From: Lineus longissimus
Taxonomy: Eukaryota > Nemertea > Pilidiophora > Heteronemertea > Lineidae
DNA length: 64,000 nucleotides
Assembly (NCBI RefSeq): GCF_910592395.1
Contig: NC_088320.1
Coordinates: 12,398,501-12,462,500, forward strand
Direction: 5' to 3'
The notes beneath the pieces were generated by a model that was given only the letters and a program-made list of their open reading frames with translations, was not told where the DNA came from and made no database searches. Of this stretch, positions 12,409 to 25,100 are shown one piece after another. Made by a program: the position numbers and the translations under genes. Within the stretch, counting starts at the first letter, position 1. Every line of letters begins with the position of its first letter.

Positions 12409-13139
12409 TTAGATATTTCCCATTTTTTCCTTTGACTTTTTCAACAAGGCGTTTCGTGCATTGCTATCCGATTTGATCATATGCTGAACTCGACTTTTTA
12501 TCTGAGCATCAGTTCTGCTGCGCAGGACTGGAAAATTACCAACTACCCTCGAAATATCATTCTGGCGAGGGATTCGTTTATTCAAGAGGAGTCTCTTGAA
12601 TCCCAGTTCTAATGCAGTCAGTTCTTCCTTTGTCCATCTTACCCTCTGCGTCTTTCCTCTGACAGTTGCTTTACCTTTTTTTCTAGGCATCTCCATACTA
12701 TCATTTCCTGAATCACATTCAGATGATGAGCTGCTACTGCTTGCTTTATAATTTGAATCCATGGTTGAATCATTATGTTCATCAGAGTTCGGTTCTATAT
12801 TTCTAATCTTTTTTCCCTTTCGAGCTGTTCGTCTTGGAAGAGAATCCGGAGAACGGTCGGGTGAATCATCAGGCGGCAATTTATTGGATTTTCTCGGTTT
12901 TCCTTGTATTCCTGTCAACTTCTTTTTCAACTTCCGCTTTTTTGGTCTTCCTTTAGCCACTGAATCATCAGCATGTGGACCATCAACACCCTCTTCACCG
13001 TCACTGTTCTTTCGCTTTCGTCGTTTGTTCTTTGTCTTCTTAACCATACCATTGGAATCACTGGCATGTTCACTGCATTCACCATCATCCTCATCCCAAT
13101 CAACATCATCTTCTTCATCAAAAGCAGTCCTTGGAATAT
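12409..13139 (-). CDS. SET-YR gene, last exon: acidic/basic tail and Myb/SANT-like domain
   Basis: The exon opens after 'TTTCAG' with an Asp/Glu-rich stretch, then long Lys/Arg runs (nuclear-localisation type), a Ser run, and at the C terminus 'RVRWTKEELTALELGF', the start of a Myb/SANT-like helix set. A 'SRTDAQIKSRVQHMIK' recognition-helix-like end follows. Stop at 12409-12411. A C-terminal Myb-like domain after a YR core is, as I recall, common in an unnamed animal YR family. The role is probably sequence-specific DNA binding (inference). Confidence 0.8.
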
Positions 13140-16100
13140 CTGAAACAAGTTTATTTCGTAAATGTTAAAACGTTAAAGAAACAAATGTATCAACATTCCA
13201 AATTTGATCCCATATCACCTTGACATTGATCACAGAAAGCATAATGATGTAAGTCTGAAGCCGTGCAAGTGCCCTGCCATTTCATATTTGCCCAGACTCA
13301 AGTTCATCGTCCTCATAACACATAATCCACAAAGTACTCTACAAGGAGAGGAATCATTTTCCACTCTTGTTCTGGCATGGCACTAAAGTTTAAAGAAAGT
13401 CAGACTTACTGTCTATATCAATTTCGTCCAATGACTTTCCGCTGAAGTTTCCAACCACTCCCTGGTCAATGGCAAGTAACAGTTTGGACACTTTAGCCAT
13501 TTCTATAGTTGATTCGTGCAACCTGTAGGCTTCCTTGTGAATATCCACTGTGTGACCCATATGGTTGCTAAGCCATTCGACTTCACCAGGTGTAAGACCA
13601 AGGATCTGAAAATCAGGTAATGAAACATAATGAATTTCTAGAGTTACAATTAATTCTTACGTATGCTCAACTCTGGCATCGTTGGCACTCGGGAGTTCAA
13701 CACAGTGAGTTAATTTTATAATGATTTAATGAGTCGGACATAATAAAACTCGTCAGTTTCGTAACAATTTATCAAAATAATGAAAATATCATTCTTCTTT
13801 TGTACCATGACTATAGCCCCCAGACAGCTTAAATCAGATGACCACACAAACAATTTCCTGAAGCATTTTGTCCATATGAGACAAGCGCCTATTTGTTCCT
13901 AAGCAGGACACAATATTATATTTGCAGGAATAAATAACCATATTTATTGTCTAGATTACTGCTGGTAATATTTGCTTATCGTTTTGGAGAACGGGAAAGT
14001 GGTGCTGTGATGGAACCACAACACTGACTTATCCTCTGTGATTTTGCTGGGGAATTTTGTATTTGGAATTTGCTGAAACATGTTTCTGTGGCAATTTAGA
14101 AATGTTCATGGTTTTAACGTGTGGGGAAAATCATGTTCTTTTCATCTCTGAACAAAGACGATTCTTTTTGAAATCTCCGCCCAAAAGGGGTCAAATGATG
14201 GGACATTCCCGGCGATGCCAAGCTGTCAATTAAAAAAGTAGCCAATTTGCAATAAGGAAATCTGAAACTTATTTGACTCAAGTCCCGATTCTCTACTGTC
14301 TCTGCGGATTAACAAGTTGCTTAATATTCCAATCCAGAGTTTTGACGGAGATGTAACTTTGGTATAGTTACTGTGTCCGTTTTATGCGTTGATTGTAATC
14401 ATAGATGAAAGTTGTTAGACTGCACAGTGCATTGTAATAACGTGCACAATATCCTTTACAAAAAGATAAACCCAAGCTGATTGTAGAAAATCGTAAAAGA
14501 TAAACCCAAGCGGATTGTAGAAAATCGTATAAAAAAAATTGAAAATTACTGCTAAAACGTTCAATTCAGTTTATAGAAGAAACATCTTTAATTGAGGGTT
14601 GTAAAACATACCTGGGTTACTGTCGCAGTGTATTTTCGTAATCGTGTTGTGGATATCAGCTCTGGTCTTAGACAACCTGCAGCGACAGCAGTTTGGTTGA
14701 GAACCTGAAATATAGGAGATGCTACTTCAAAATATAGCTCATTTCAGGGAATTTGTTGAAAAGGCAAAACTTGAGACAATAATGTCTTGACTTATCAAAA
14801 CTTTTCAGTTATTGATCCCTCCTCATGAAATTAAGACTTGTTTGAAATTTCAGATTTGTCAGATGCCAGATACCTACCTTCCATGGTGCAAGATGATTTG
14901 TCTTGCATGGCTGTCCGAAAAAATATACATTGTTGACGACGTTGCAGGTCTCCCTGTTTCGAACAAGCAGGTCCATTGCTGTTACCCACTCTAGTTTAAG
15001 TAGGAGTGGGACCCTTCTGTTCCGTTTCCCAGGAAGCTGTACCATGTCCAGACTATAAATAAAAATGTGATGAAAAAATTAAGCTCAATTTCGAATTTTA
15101 ATTTCGGCTGAAATGCAACTGCCATGCCAAAAAATTCGAGCAGGCCGGCCCTAGGCCTGCTGGTGTGTAAACAGTTGAGGTCGGCAAAAGGGTTGATAAT
15201 CTTTCCCAAGCGATGTGAAACTTTAAAACATGATTGTTTTGGTGAATTTTTCTCACCGCATACAACTTGTTACTGCATATAGCGAGCGCAAGATCACGGT
15301 TTTCCTCTCCATGATTTGAAAAAGCAGTTGCCAAAATTCTGATATTAAAAGAATCGAAATCAACAGTCCTCACAACAACAATCTGTATAAATTTCGTTTA
15401 CGTAGATTTCTACACCTCCGATAACCACATGTTGTCTTGGATTCTATATCTTGATGTAATCAGTGGTTTGAAATATATTCTCAATATTTCTTTCAATATT
15501 CAGCCTTTCAATATTTCAATGTAGGAGAATAAAAATCCTGTATCTCAGGATGTGGGGATTCATTAAGCGTAGGCTAATGTCTGTATATGGTCTATAGTGT
15601 ATGGTCAGTTTATGGTCTGGAGTATGGTGGGTTCGATGGATTATGGAGTGGTGATGAATGGAAAAATGTCCCTTTTTTCAATCACCCTTACTTTTAGTAA
15701 ATATTCTCGGCCAAATCCCAGCATTTTTCAATTGCTGTGTCCATATTTGGACATGTAGCAAGGTATTTGAAGTGTCGTAGCATTTCCGTCAGTAGTCATT
15801 TGTATCAGAAGAAAAGAGAGGCTCGGCTCGGCTCAGGGGTAGCCGACTTCGATGTTTGATTTTCATGCATGGTGACAAGATTTAGAATGTAAATACGAAT
15901 GTCTATCGCTGGGGTTGCTGTGGTTGACATTCAAATCAGTTTTGATTTTTTTAGACATCTAGAAAGTTAGCTGTACTTTCAGATATATCCGCTGTGAAAT
16001 TTATGGTTGGGTGAAATTGATTGAGAGCCTTTATGGCCTTGTCTAGGGATTCCCTGCTATGGGTCGAAATCATGAAAATATTGTCAATGAACCGTTTCCA

Positions 16101-19100
16101 TAGAATTGGTTGGAACTCTTGGGTTTCCAAAAGTTGTGTTCTAGCATGTCTAGCCTGCCCATGAATAGGTTGCAGAAATTAGGGGCCATGCATGTGTCCA
16201 TGTGTGTGCTGTGAAGGAAGTTTTGTCATCAAAAGTGCAGTTGCATTTGAGGATACTGCATCATTTTTTGTCAGGGTTTCTGTCGGGACAGGTTAGATGT
16301 ATATACCGTCTAGGGCTCCCTTTGCAGCCAAAATCCATTCGGTGTGATGATTATTGGTGTAAAGAGAAGTAACATCTAAAGCGCTGAGACAAAATTTCCT
16401 AGGTATAGTAAGGGGTTTTCCACGTCCTCTTGTACGTGATTGAGAAAGTCAGTGGTATCTCTCAAATAGGAGGGTAGGAGGTACGAGGGCCTTGATTTGG
16501 GTTTCTACAACCTAGAGATATTCTCAGCTTTAATTGCCAGTATTGCTGGAGATAATCGGTCTGTTGGAGTTTCCGGGTTAATATGGGTTATTTTTTATTC
16601 TTGATAAAGAGGTCGTAAGGCATCAACCTATAAGGGCCTATACCAACATAAGCGATTTTCGGGAGCGTTTCACAGCCAAGGTACGCTTTTTTCGTTGGCA
16701 TGCAACGCGGCTAAAGATAACAAAGTCTTTGGTTCAAAGATAAATAGCTCAAGTATCGTAAATGTACTTACCTCTTCATCAGCTGTACCTCGAGAGGTGA
16801 TAGAGAGTTGACAATCTCTTCGTTGGCCAGTGCATTCCACTTCGGTCTATCTACGAAGCAAGACAAATTCATCTTGGCCACTTCTCCTCCCCTGCGCTTA
16901 TTGAATAATGTAACGAGGCAGAACAACACTTCTGACAACCTTCTCCATGAACAGGATGATTGATGGTCTTGAAGGTCCTGCACACTGGTCGCCAACTGCT
17001 GTTGCAGATAGTTCTTAAACGACAACAAGTCGCTAGTTAATGGAAGTATTTCTGTTGCATTATACCGGCGCTCCTTTAAGCTTTGCAAAGCCTGGGTTGA
17101 AATAGACTGGGTCCATTCTGCATTGAATAGTTTTAGGAATGTTCGTGATTGCTCATCTATGTCCCGATCTTTTTTTCTGAGACCCATGCCTCTTTTTATA
17201 AGGCCACACCGTTTAAGAGAGTGTCCGAGATGTAGACCGAGTGAAGGGGTTCCAAGTAAAGGGACCCCACTCATTGTGGTATCCTCACTTACACTACACA
17301 GTTCTTTTGTTACATTGACTGCATCATCAAAATAACATCCATCAATTATTTCAGTCAGTGAAATGTTTTTCTTTACACTATCACGAAATGCAATCAAGAA
17401 GCGTGCTAGTTGTCGCATTCTTTGGGATATGATATAATGTTTGTTTCTTCCTAATCTGTTGAGAAGTATCGACCCAAATTTCAATATCATGAAATCTTTC
17501 TCGACAGCTGACTTTATAGGACCATGGCGCATCCTACTGATTACCGCCTCCCTCAAGGTTACAATATCCTGGCTGAAAAGTGGCTCATTAGCCCGTGTAG
17601 CACCTTCCAGGAAAATCCGGCACTGAACCTTCATGGAATGGCTTCTGTTCGTTTCTGAAGTTGTTTTATCCGTATGATTTTCCTCCTCAGCTTCACTTTC
17701 AAGCAAACAGTCGTTATCTTCAGCTGATGCATCGCTATTTTTCCCTCGATCATTAAATATGCAGGTTTTTACATGCCTCCAACACTCATCTTGATGCAAG
17801 AATGCCAAACAATAAATGCATGGCAAGTACTCCTCTGCGTTTCTGGCTACAGATGGTCGGCGGGACACAATGAGACTACCTTCTCCTTTCTGGAGAACCT
17901 TGATATTATGGCTAAAGTCTCCCATGTGCCGCAAACGTTCTTTTTCTTTATCCTTATGGGCTTTGTCCGAAATTGCCTGAATTTTGGCCACCTCCATTTC
18001 GTCTTTGTGAGCCTTTCCCCAATGGCGGGACACTTTACTGTCTAAGGCCCCACAGAAATAACACGAGTGGCGTCGATCGTAGGTTCTTGCACCATCACTC
18101 TTTCTCTGGTACACAGGTACTGTAACTAGAGAAAAAAACATGTTCACTGATAGCGCGACTGAGAAAAAATCATCATAACATGAAAGAATAGAGCAATTTT
18201 GAGTTAAATTTTGTCGTGTCTGAAAAATGAAACGGAAATTAAATGTCATATTATAAAATCAACTTGGTTTAGAATGAACTACACATCACAGTGTTAATGC
18301 ACTATGTGCCAATGAACCATAACCGCTTTGGTTGGTGCAAAATGTAGAATTTGTACCATTTCAAAAGCATTCAAAACCACTTTATTCCTTATTTGATTTG
18401 AGATTAAGAATTGAAGTCGATACCTCACGGTCAGCATTGATTGTCTCACCTAAACCACTCGGTGGAGCAATTATTGGCCAAAACCTGGCACCGCCTCGGT
18501 CTACAACTTAGCGCCACCCTCACGGTTTTGGTGTGACAACCAATACCTCCAGTTTCATTGCAGTCACTAGCCGGTTATCAGCACTAGCATTAATAGCAAT
18601 GATACATTGTATACCGTTCCTCAATCAGTTATGGTATCAGCGATGCCATTGATTAGTTATTATATCAGTGATGCCAAAATGGTAAATGTCAACTTGGATT
18701 TCAAAACATTGCTCGACATAATTCAGCCTGACCCTATCACTCATCAATAACAGAAATTACAAAGAGCATCATGCTAAATCCCTCCAAGTTCACATATGCT
18801 GCCAAATTCCTGTCGGAATAGTGAAAGTTTTGCATGACATTTTTAAGTGGACAGTGGGCAGATTATGTGGTCAACCAGATACATGCCCCCCCCCCCCTTG
18901 AGCATACCAGACGGTCATAAGATATCTTGATAACTCCACAAGGCACATGGCGGATCGCCGGTGGGAGGGGAGGGGGATGGATGGCTTTGGGATATCACCA
19001 ATATTTTCTCATGAATACATTTCCATCTCAATCATATTAGGTACACCAGCGACCTCAAACATATTAGGTGGACACGCAATTGTCCACTTTATTGACTTGA

Positions 19101-22100
19101 TATGTTGAAACACTACCGTAAAACACTCATTCAAGGGTGCATGGTAAATATATCAGGTAGTCAAGATACAAACGGATAAGTCAGTTGCAATGGAGAAATA
19201 TTTGACAGAAGAAAATTTGTCATTATGGGGCAAAAATATCTATTGCTTTATCTGTTGTAATCTATAGCAGTAGTTTTGCATCCTCGGAAGCTTCTCAGCA
19301 AAACAGTCAAACTGATCACCTCATAGGGCCAAAAGGGTTAAATGGATTGCATTCCCCAATTTGCTCCCTACACACTAAGATATTGCCCATAAATGGCTTC
19401 TTACCTGATGGGTATTTCGACTCTGTTGATTTGGTCTTCATCTTCGTTGTTTTCTTCTTTCCTGCTGATGCACTGCTACAAGCTGTTTCACTCGTTGAGG
19501 CCTAAAAGCAAGAAAACTGAACTAAACACCTTCGAATATTACAAGTTTTATAATTTGAACATGTGTTGGATCAATGTTAAACATGGGCAAAAGTTGGACA
19601 TGACTGACATGTTCAAGCTGAATTTGTCACAGTATTGATATCCAAGAATTGGATGCATTAAATCGAAAAACAATGATTTCAAACATGTTACCATGAAATA
19701 GAATTTTCACATGGACACTACTCTTTTGCCCACTCTATCACTCAGAAGTCATAGGCATGAACAGAAATTGTTTTCTTAATCCCGTGTGTAAAGTACCTCT
19801 GGTCTCATATCGTTCCATCCATCAACTGCATCAGTGAGAAATCACCTAACAATGTACATGATTACGCTGTCGTCTCGGACACTAAATGCCTCATTTATGA
19901 CATGTATAATGGAGTATCTGGCACCTACCAGAGGCAAAATTGCCACAGAAACATACGCTAAATAGTGCTCTTACCTTCTCTTTCTCATTTGCTGGTGGCT
20001 CCGGCCCATTCCTCCTTTCGACACTATTTTGCTTTTTACACTGAAGCTCTGACTTCTTATGTTGAAGGAAGTCGTCTATTTTGAAGAAACTCAGCTTACA
20101 ATCTCCACACCGAAATATGTCTTGATTGTCTAATCCTGTCAACAAAAACAGCGGTTGCTTGAGAAATGCTGACATCAATTTTATTGCATCCATTGTGAAA
20201 TTAGACCAAAATTAGAAGGTGGTTTATGTGTAAAATTGTTCGATTTAATAAATCTGGTTGGATTATTATTGTCATGAGTGTATCTAAATGGTACCCAGAA
20301 CAAATAACATCAAGGGAAACAAATCACCAGGTCCAGGCACTAACATGTTGAAAACAGTGGAGTTTAGCAATTTGTCAGCACTCAATAGATTATGATAGGT
20401 ATGCCACATACAGCATCACGTTACTGTAGATGTTTAGCCCATTACACCTACTCTCATTGAGATTGTGTAACAGATAACATAACAAAAGCCTTTTGGCGCC
20501 CTGCGTTCCACACCGTATTTATCTTGAAATGCATTTCTAGACTAACCTTCTTGTTCGTTTCTCTTCTCTAATTCACCAGACTCTGAATAGGGTTTGGATC
20601 TAACTTCTTCTGTGTTTTCACATGTCTCATTCTCCTGGGAGCTACTATCTTGGGAGCTTTCATTTGGTGAGTGATTGTTTTCGTCCGTGTCTTGTTCGTT
20701 CTGAAATTGAATGATGTAAAAGAACTATGTGGCATACAGAATGCAATCAAGAGATTCACACATAAAGCGATAATCACAAAGCAGAGATGATCATTGGATG
20801 GCGAATATGTAGTCGTCTGTTGAATTCATGAAGATAAATCATGTACTGTGCAGAAGGCCATAATGTTATATTCGAATGCTTGACGCAAGGGCCCAACGCG
20901 CCGCGTAGCGGCAAAAAAGCGAAGCTGGCGAAACATTTATAACGGGTCACCGTCACTTATTATTGGACTTATAGCGCATTTACGGGGTTGCAACTATTTT
21001 GCTTTATAGTGTCACCAGGAAAGAAAAGCATGCGACCTAACGCCGATCTATTTGTATAAAGTGATAATTGGAAGGTATATAGTAGGAAATATCAATAAAA
21101 TAATCATTCCATGTCGTCTTTTGAGGGCATTTTTGATTGTAAAAAATATATGTGTACGTCACCGTAGTCTCGGCAATGATAATTTTATCAGAGCAGTCTC
21201 GCGCAAGTAGAAGTTCTTTACCTATTAGTTCTTCACTTATTAGTCTCAACGTCTGGCGCAAAGCCAGACGTTTTCCATTACGATTTCACTACGATGTTTG
21301 ACAAGAAGGAGCAGTGCGCGAGATATGCTAATGAGCAGACTTCCCTCGCTTGAGTTTCTGAAGAATGTTCCATATCGCGCTAAGCTCATCACTACTGATT
21401 ATGACAGGCGTGCAACGGTAGGTATCTGCTGGTACAATAAGTTACCATTTGATGGGAATGGGACAATGCCCTCACTGTGTATGGAGTCATAGGGATAAGA
21501 AGACATTATTCATTAGTGTTGGTACAAGTGATTTTGCCCAAAAAGCATGCGCATTCAAAAAACAAAATATGCAAGGTATCACGTACATGACCATGACGAC
21601 GTGCAGAAAGTGCACTGGCCAGTGCATACCCTATGGCTATGTACTAGTAAACATGGTAAACAAACATGAACAACATCATTATTCATCGGCAGTTCATTTT
21701 ACTCCGAGCTTTTCCTGAAACATATAGGCATGATGATTAGGCCTACCATGTACCATGTCCATGACCAATAACAGCACCAGATCATGTGGATGTCAACAAG
21801 TTCACATGAACCGTATAATCCCGCATGGCGCATGGGGCATGCGTCTAAACCAAAGCCCCAAAATCACTTGTTTTGGTCTATTTCAGTTTCACTTGTGTTT
21901 CCCCCCGTCCCCCAGTCCATAATACATTTACAGTTTACAATCCCCGATCATGGCCCAACAAAAGGTCATCGGTTGACTAAAGGAACACAACTGTTCAATG
22001 GATTTATAGTTGAATGCGATCAAACTACGTCTTTTCAATCGTGGATTGTAAATTTAACCCCATGGGCCTAGGGAAGGCCCTATAACAATACTTTCGACAC

Positions 22101-25100
22101 AGTTATTATCTCCGCTGCCTCCACCATGTTACACACAGTGCTCACTGCTGATTCTAAAATGCGCCACCTAGTCAAAACAGAACATATGTTCTTCTAGGAA
22201 TAGATCTCTTTCCAATATTTCGTCATTCCACTATCGTCATCACCTCATCATACTTTCATTGACATTACAGGCACACATCCACAGAGCACTCTTCAAATCA
22301 TCTACACAGTGGTTATCCAACTAGGATTATAAAGGTAATTTCTTAGCCCCGCACAGTGGGTTTCAGTCTTGATAAAGGGGCACTATTGCTAGCAGCTAGG
22401 TAGGCAAGATAAAGTTAGACGAAGTAGCCGATAGGGGTCTCTCACCCCTCAAAGTCCGTCACAACTATTCAAGCTTGTACAAGGAATACATGCAGCGCTG
22501 ACTCTAACAAGACCCAATGGGAATGTCGCACAGTCATCTGTCAAAAACAAGACCTTTGTTGCAGTATGATCTCTTGCCAATATTTAATAATTGCACTATC
22601 GTCATCACCTCATCATACTTCATTGACATTACAGGCACACATTGACATTGACCACTGTTCCAGTCAACGACACAGTCGCTATCCAAGTAGCATTATAGAG
22701 GTAATTATCATTATCATACCTCATTAGCATGTGAACCAATCACGTCGCGTCCTTTGCGATCACGGCAAAGCCTCATGGAATAATGTCTTTCACCGTTGAA
22801 TAACTTTTCATATTCCATGCCTACAACTTCAATTTCTTCATATTCCATGGCTAGAAGTTCAATACTAATATAATATCCAAGATAAAGTTACAAGAAGGGG
22901 TCTCTCACCTCTCACTGTATGTCCACACTATTCACGCTTGTACGAGGAATACATTCAATGCTGAATCTAACAACAGCCAGTGCCCTTACTCTGTATATTA
23001 GTCACTGGAAGATGGCCCATTTCACTCCTTGCTTCTACTTCACCTATAGTCTCATTGCAAACGCCTCAGTTCTATGATATCACATTCACTTTCAGCTGTC
23101 ATGCAACGCAACAGCTGTGCTATCTGCCATCGCACATCAAAGAAGAAGTGCAGCCGCCCACATTCCACCTCACGTCTGTCCGACCAGCTGCAATCCTCGA
23201 GGACGCCCCACTGTACCATGATTTCACTACGATGTTTGACAAGAAGGAGCAGTGCGCGAGATAGGCTAATGAGCAGACTTCCCTCGCTTGAGTTTCGGAA
23301 GAATGTTCCATATCGCGCTAAGCTGACCACTGCTGACCATGACAGGCGTGCATTGGACTGGTACAGGTTGGAACTAAACATTGAATATGCTGGTGGTGAC
23401 GCTTTCTGATGAGAAGTTGGTCGTGACTGATGCAGTATCCTTGGACTTGTCCACAGCATCGTTCAATCATTGCTCTCTGAGCTGCCTTGATTCTGTACTT
23501 ACCCAAATACTAAGACCAAATGCCTGTTGACGAGACAAGACCACTAATGAATATTCATAGGTTGGAGGGTCGAGGCCTATCAATTAGACGAGTGCATGTT
23601 TTTTACTCTCAAGTACATATTTGGAGAGGTATTGAAAAAATATTTGCTGTGGCAAGTCTACAGATATAAAGAAATTATTTGATGAAAAAATTAATTTCGA
23701 ATTTTGCTAATTGGGTAATAGGGGGCGTGTTTTGAGTTTTTTCTGCCAGTTGGCTGAAAACAGTGGAAATATCAAAGTCTGTCTAATTTGTCGATTATAA
23801 AAAAATTTCCGTGGTCAATCACCAATTTCCATCGCACCAGTTACTCGCAAGACTAACCCGTATATCATATCCGAATTTCAGTTTCACTACTTGACGCGTT
23901 CTTTGATGCGTCGCGGTCAAACATTGACAATTTAACTGCTAAAAGGCTTAAAAAATCAATTGTGGTCTTGTCTCTATTTACACTACATTTTGGGTCAATA
24001 TAGTGAAAAATTTGAATGTGCTCAAATCACTCTAATTCATTTAGAATATTGTATTGCTGATGATTTAAGGTCAAAACAAGCTAAAATAATGAGAAAAAAA
24101 CTTAATTTGACCCAAATAAGAGTCAACCTAACCCCGGTCTAAGTTCGGTTTCATTTTTACAAGTCTTGTTGTGTTGCCATTCATTTTGTAATTTCTTTGA
24201 AACTACTTAGATCTTGATTCTGAAAGTTGTGCCCTAAGCAGCAAAGATATTCCTAAATCACATCCTAAATTTTCAGCTCCATAGCTTGCATATTCTGGCC
24301 AGGGCAGGTCTTTGAATTTGGTGCTGTTGGCTGCAAAAGCATGACTTTTTGTCGATTTTGTCCTCTTTCGTCGCTTTGGCACAGTTGTACCACTCTTTGA
24401 AATGTATCTCATTTCTCCAAAAATGTCCAGATATGACTTTCCTTTGTTGGAGAGTTGTGGGATGTCATCTACATTAGTTTGAAAAAAATCTCAAAATGTT
24501 AACCCCTGAAATGTACCTTCATTGAGACAAGACCACTAATGAATATTTAATGAATATTCATAGGTTGGAGGGTCGAGGCCTATCAATTAGACGAGTGCAT
24601 GTTTTTTACTCTCAAGTACATATTTGGAGAGGTATTGAAAAAATATTTGCTGTGGCAAGTCTACAGATATAAAGAAATTATTTGATGAAAAAATTAATTT
24701 CGAATTTTGCTAATTGGGTAATAGGGGGCGTGTTTTGAGTTTTTTCTGCCAGTTGGCTGAAAACAGTGGAAATATCAAAGTCTGTCTAATTTGTCGATTA
24801 TAAAAAAATTTCCGTGGTCAATCACCAATTTCCATCGCACCAGTTACTCGCAAGACTAACCCGTATATCATATCCGAATTTCAGTTTCACTACTTGACGC
24901 GTTCTTTGATGCGTCGCGGTCAAACATTGACAATTTAACTGCTAAAAGGCTTAAAAAATCAATTGTGGTCTTGTCTCTGACTGTGCTTTAAGAGAGACTG
25001 GCGCCATGCCTAGAGATATGACTGACCCCTATTGGCAAATTTGTATGACTTTATCTTGCCTACCTAGCTGCTGCCTATAGTCTCCCTTTAACTGCGGAAC

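Larger units (their letters stand above)
23532..24977. mobile_element. Composite element: two ~450-bp inverted-end repeats around a 549-bp core
   Basis: It begins GAGACAAGACCAC and ends GTGGTCTTGTCTC and is flanked by TGAC on both sides (23528-23531 and 24978-24981). An unoccupied homologous site is present at 25332-25335, inside '..caaatgcctgttgactgtgctttaag'. The two ends are direct copies of each other, each with its own inverted termini. The core has no recognised ORF; the 69-codon frame at 24203-24412 is not similar to anything I know. LTR hallmarks (TG..CA ends, primer-binding site, purine tract) are absent. Confidence 0.85.

Noticed and set aside
12761-13168. 135-codon plus-strand ORF rich in Ser and Phe
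   Set aside because: Antisense shadow of the low-complexity last exon of the SET-YR gene.
23532-24977. LTR retrotransposon (direct terminal repeats, 4-bp duplication)
   Set aside because: Ends are not TG..CA, and no primer-binding site, purine tract or gag/pol was seen; each terminal copy has its own inverted ends.
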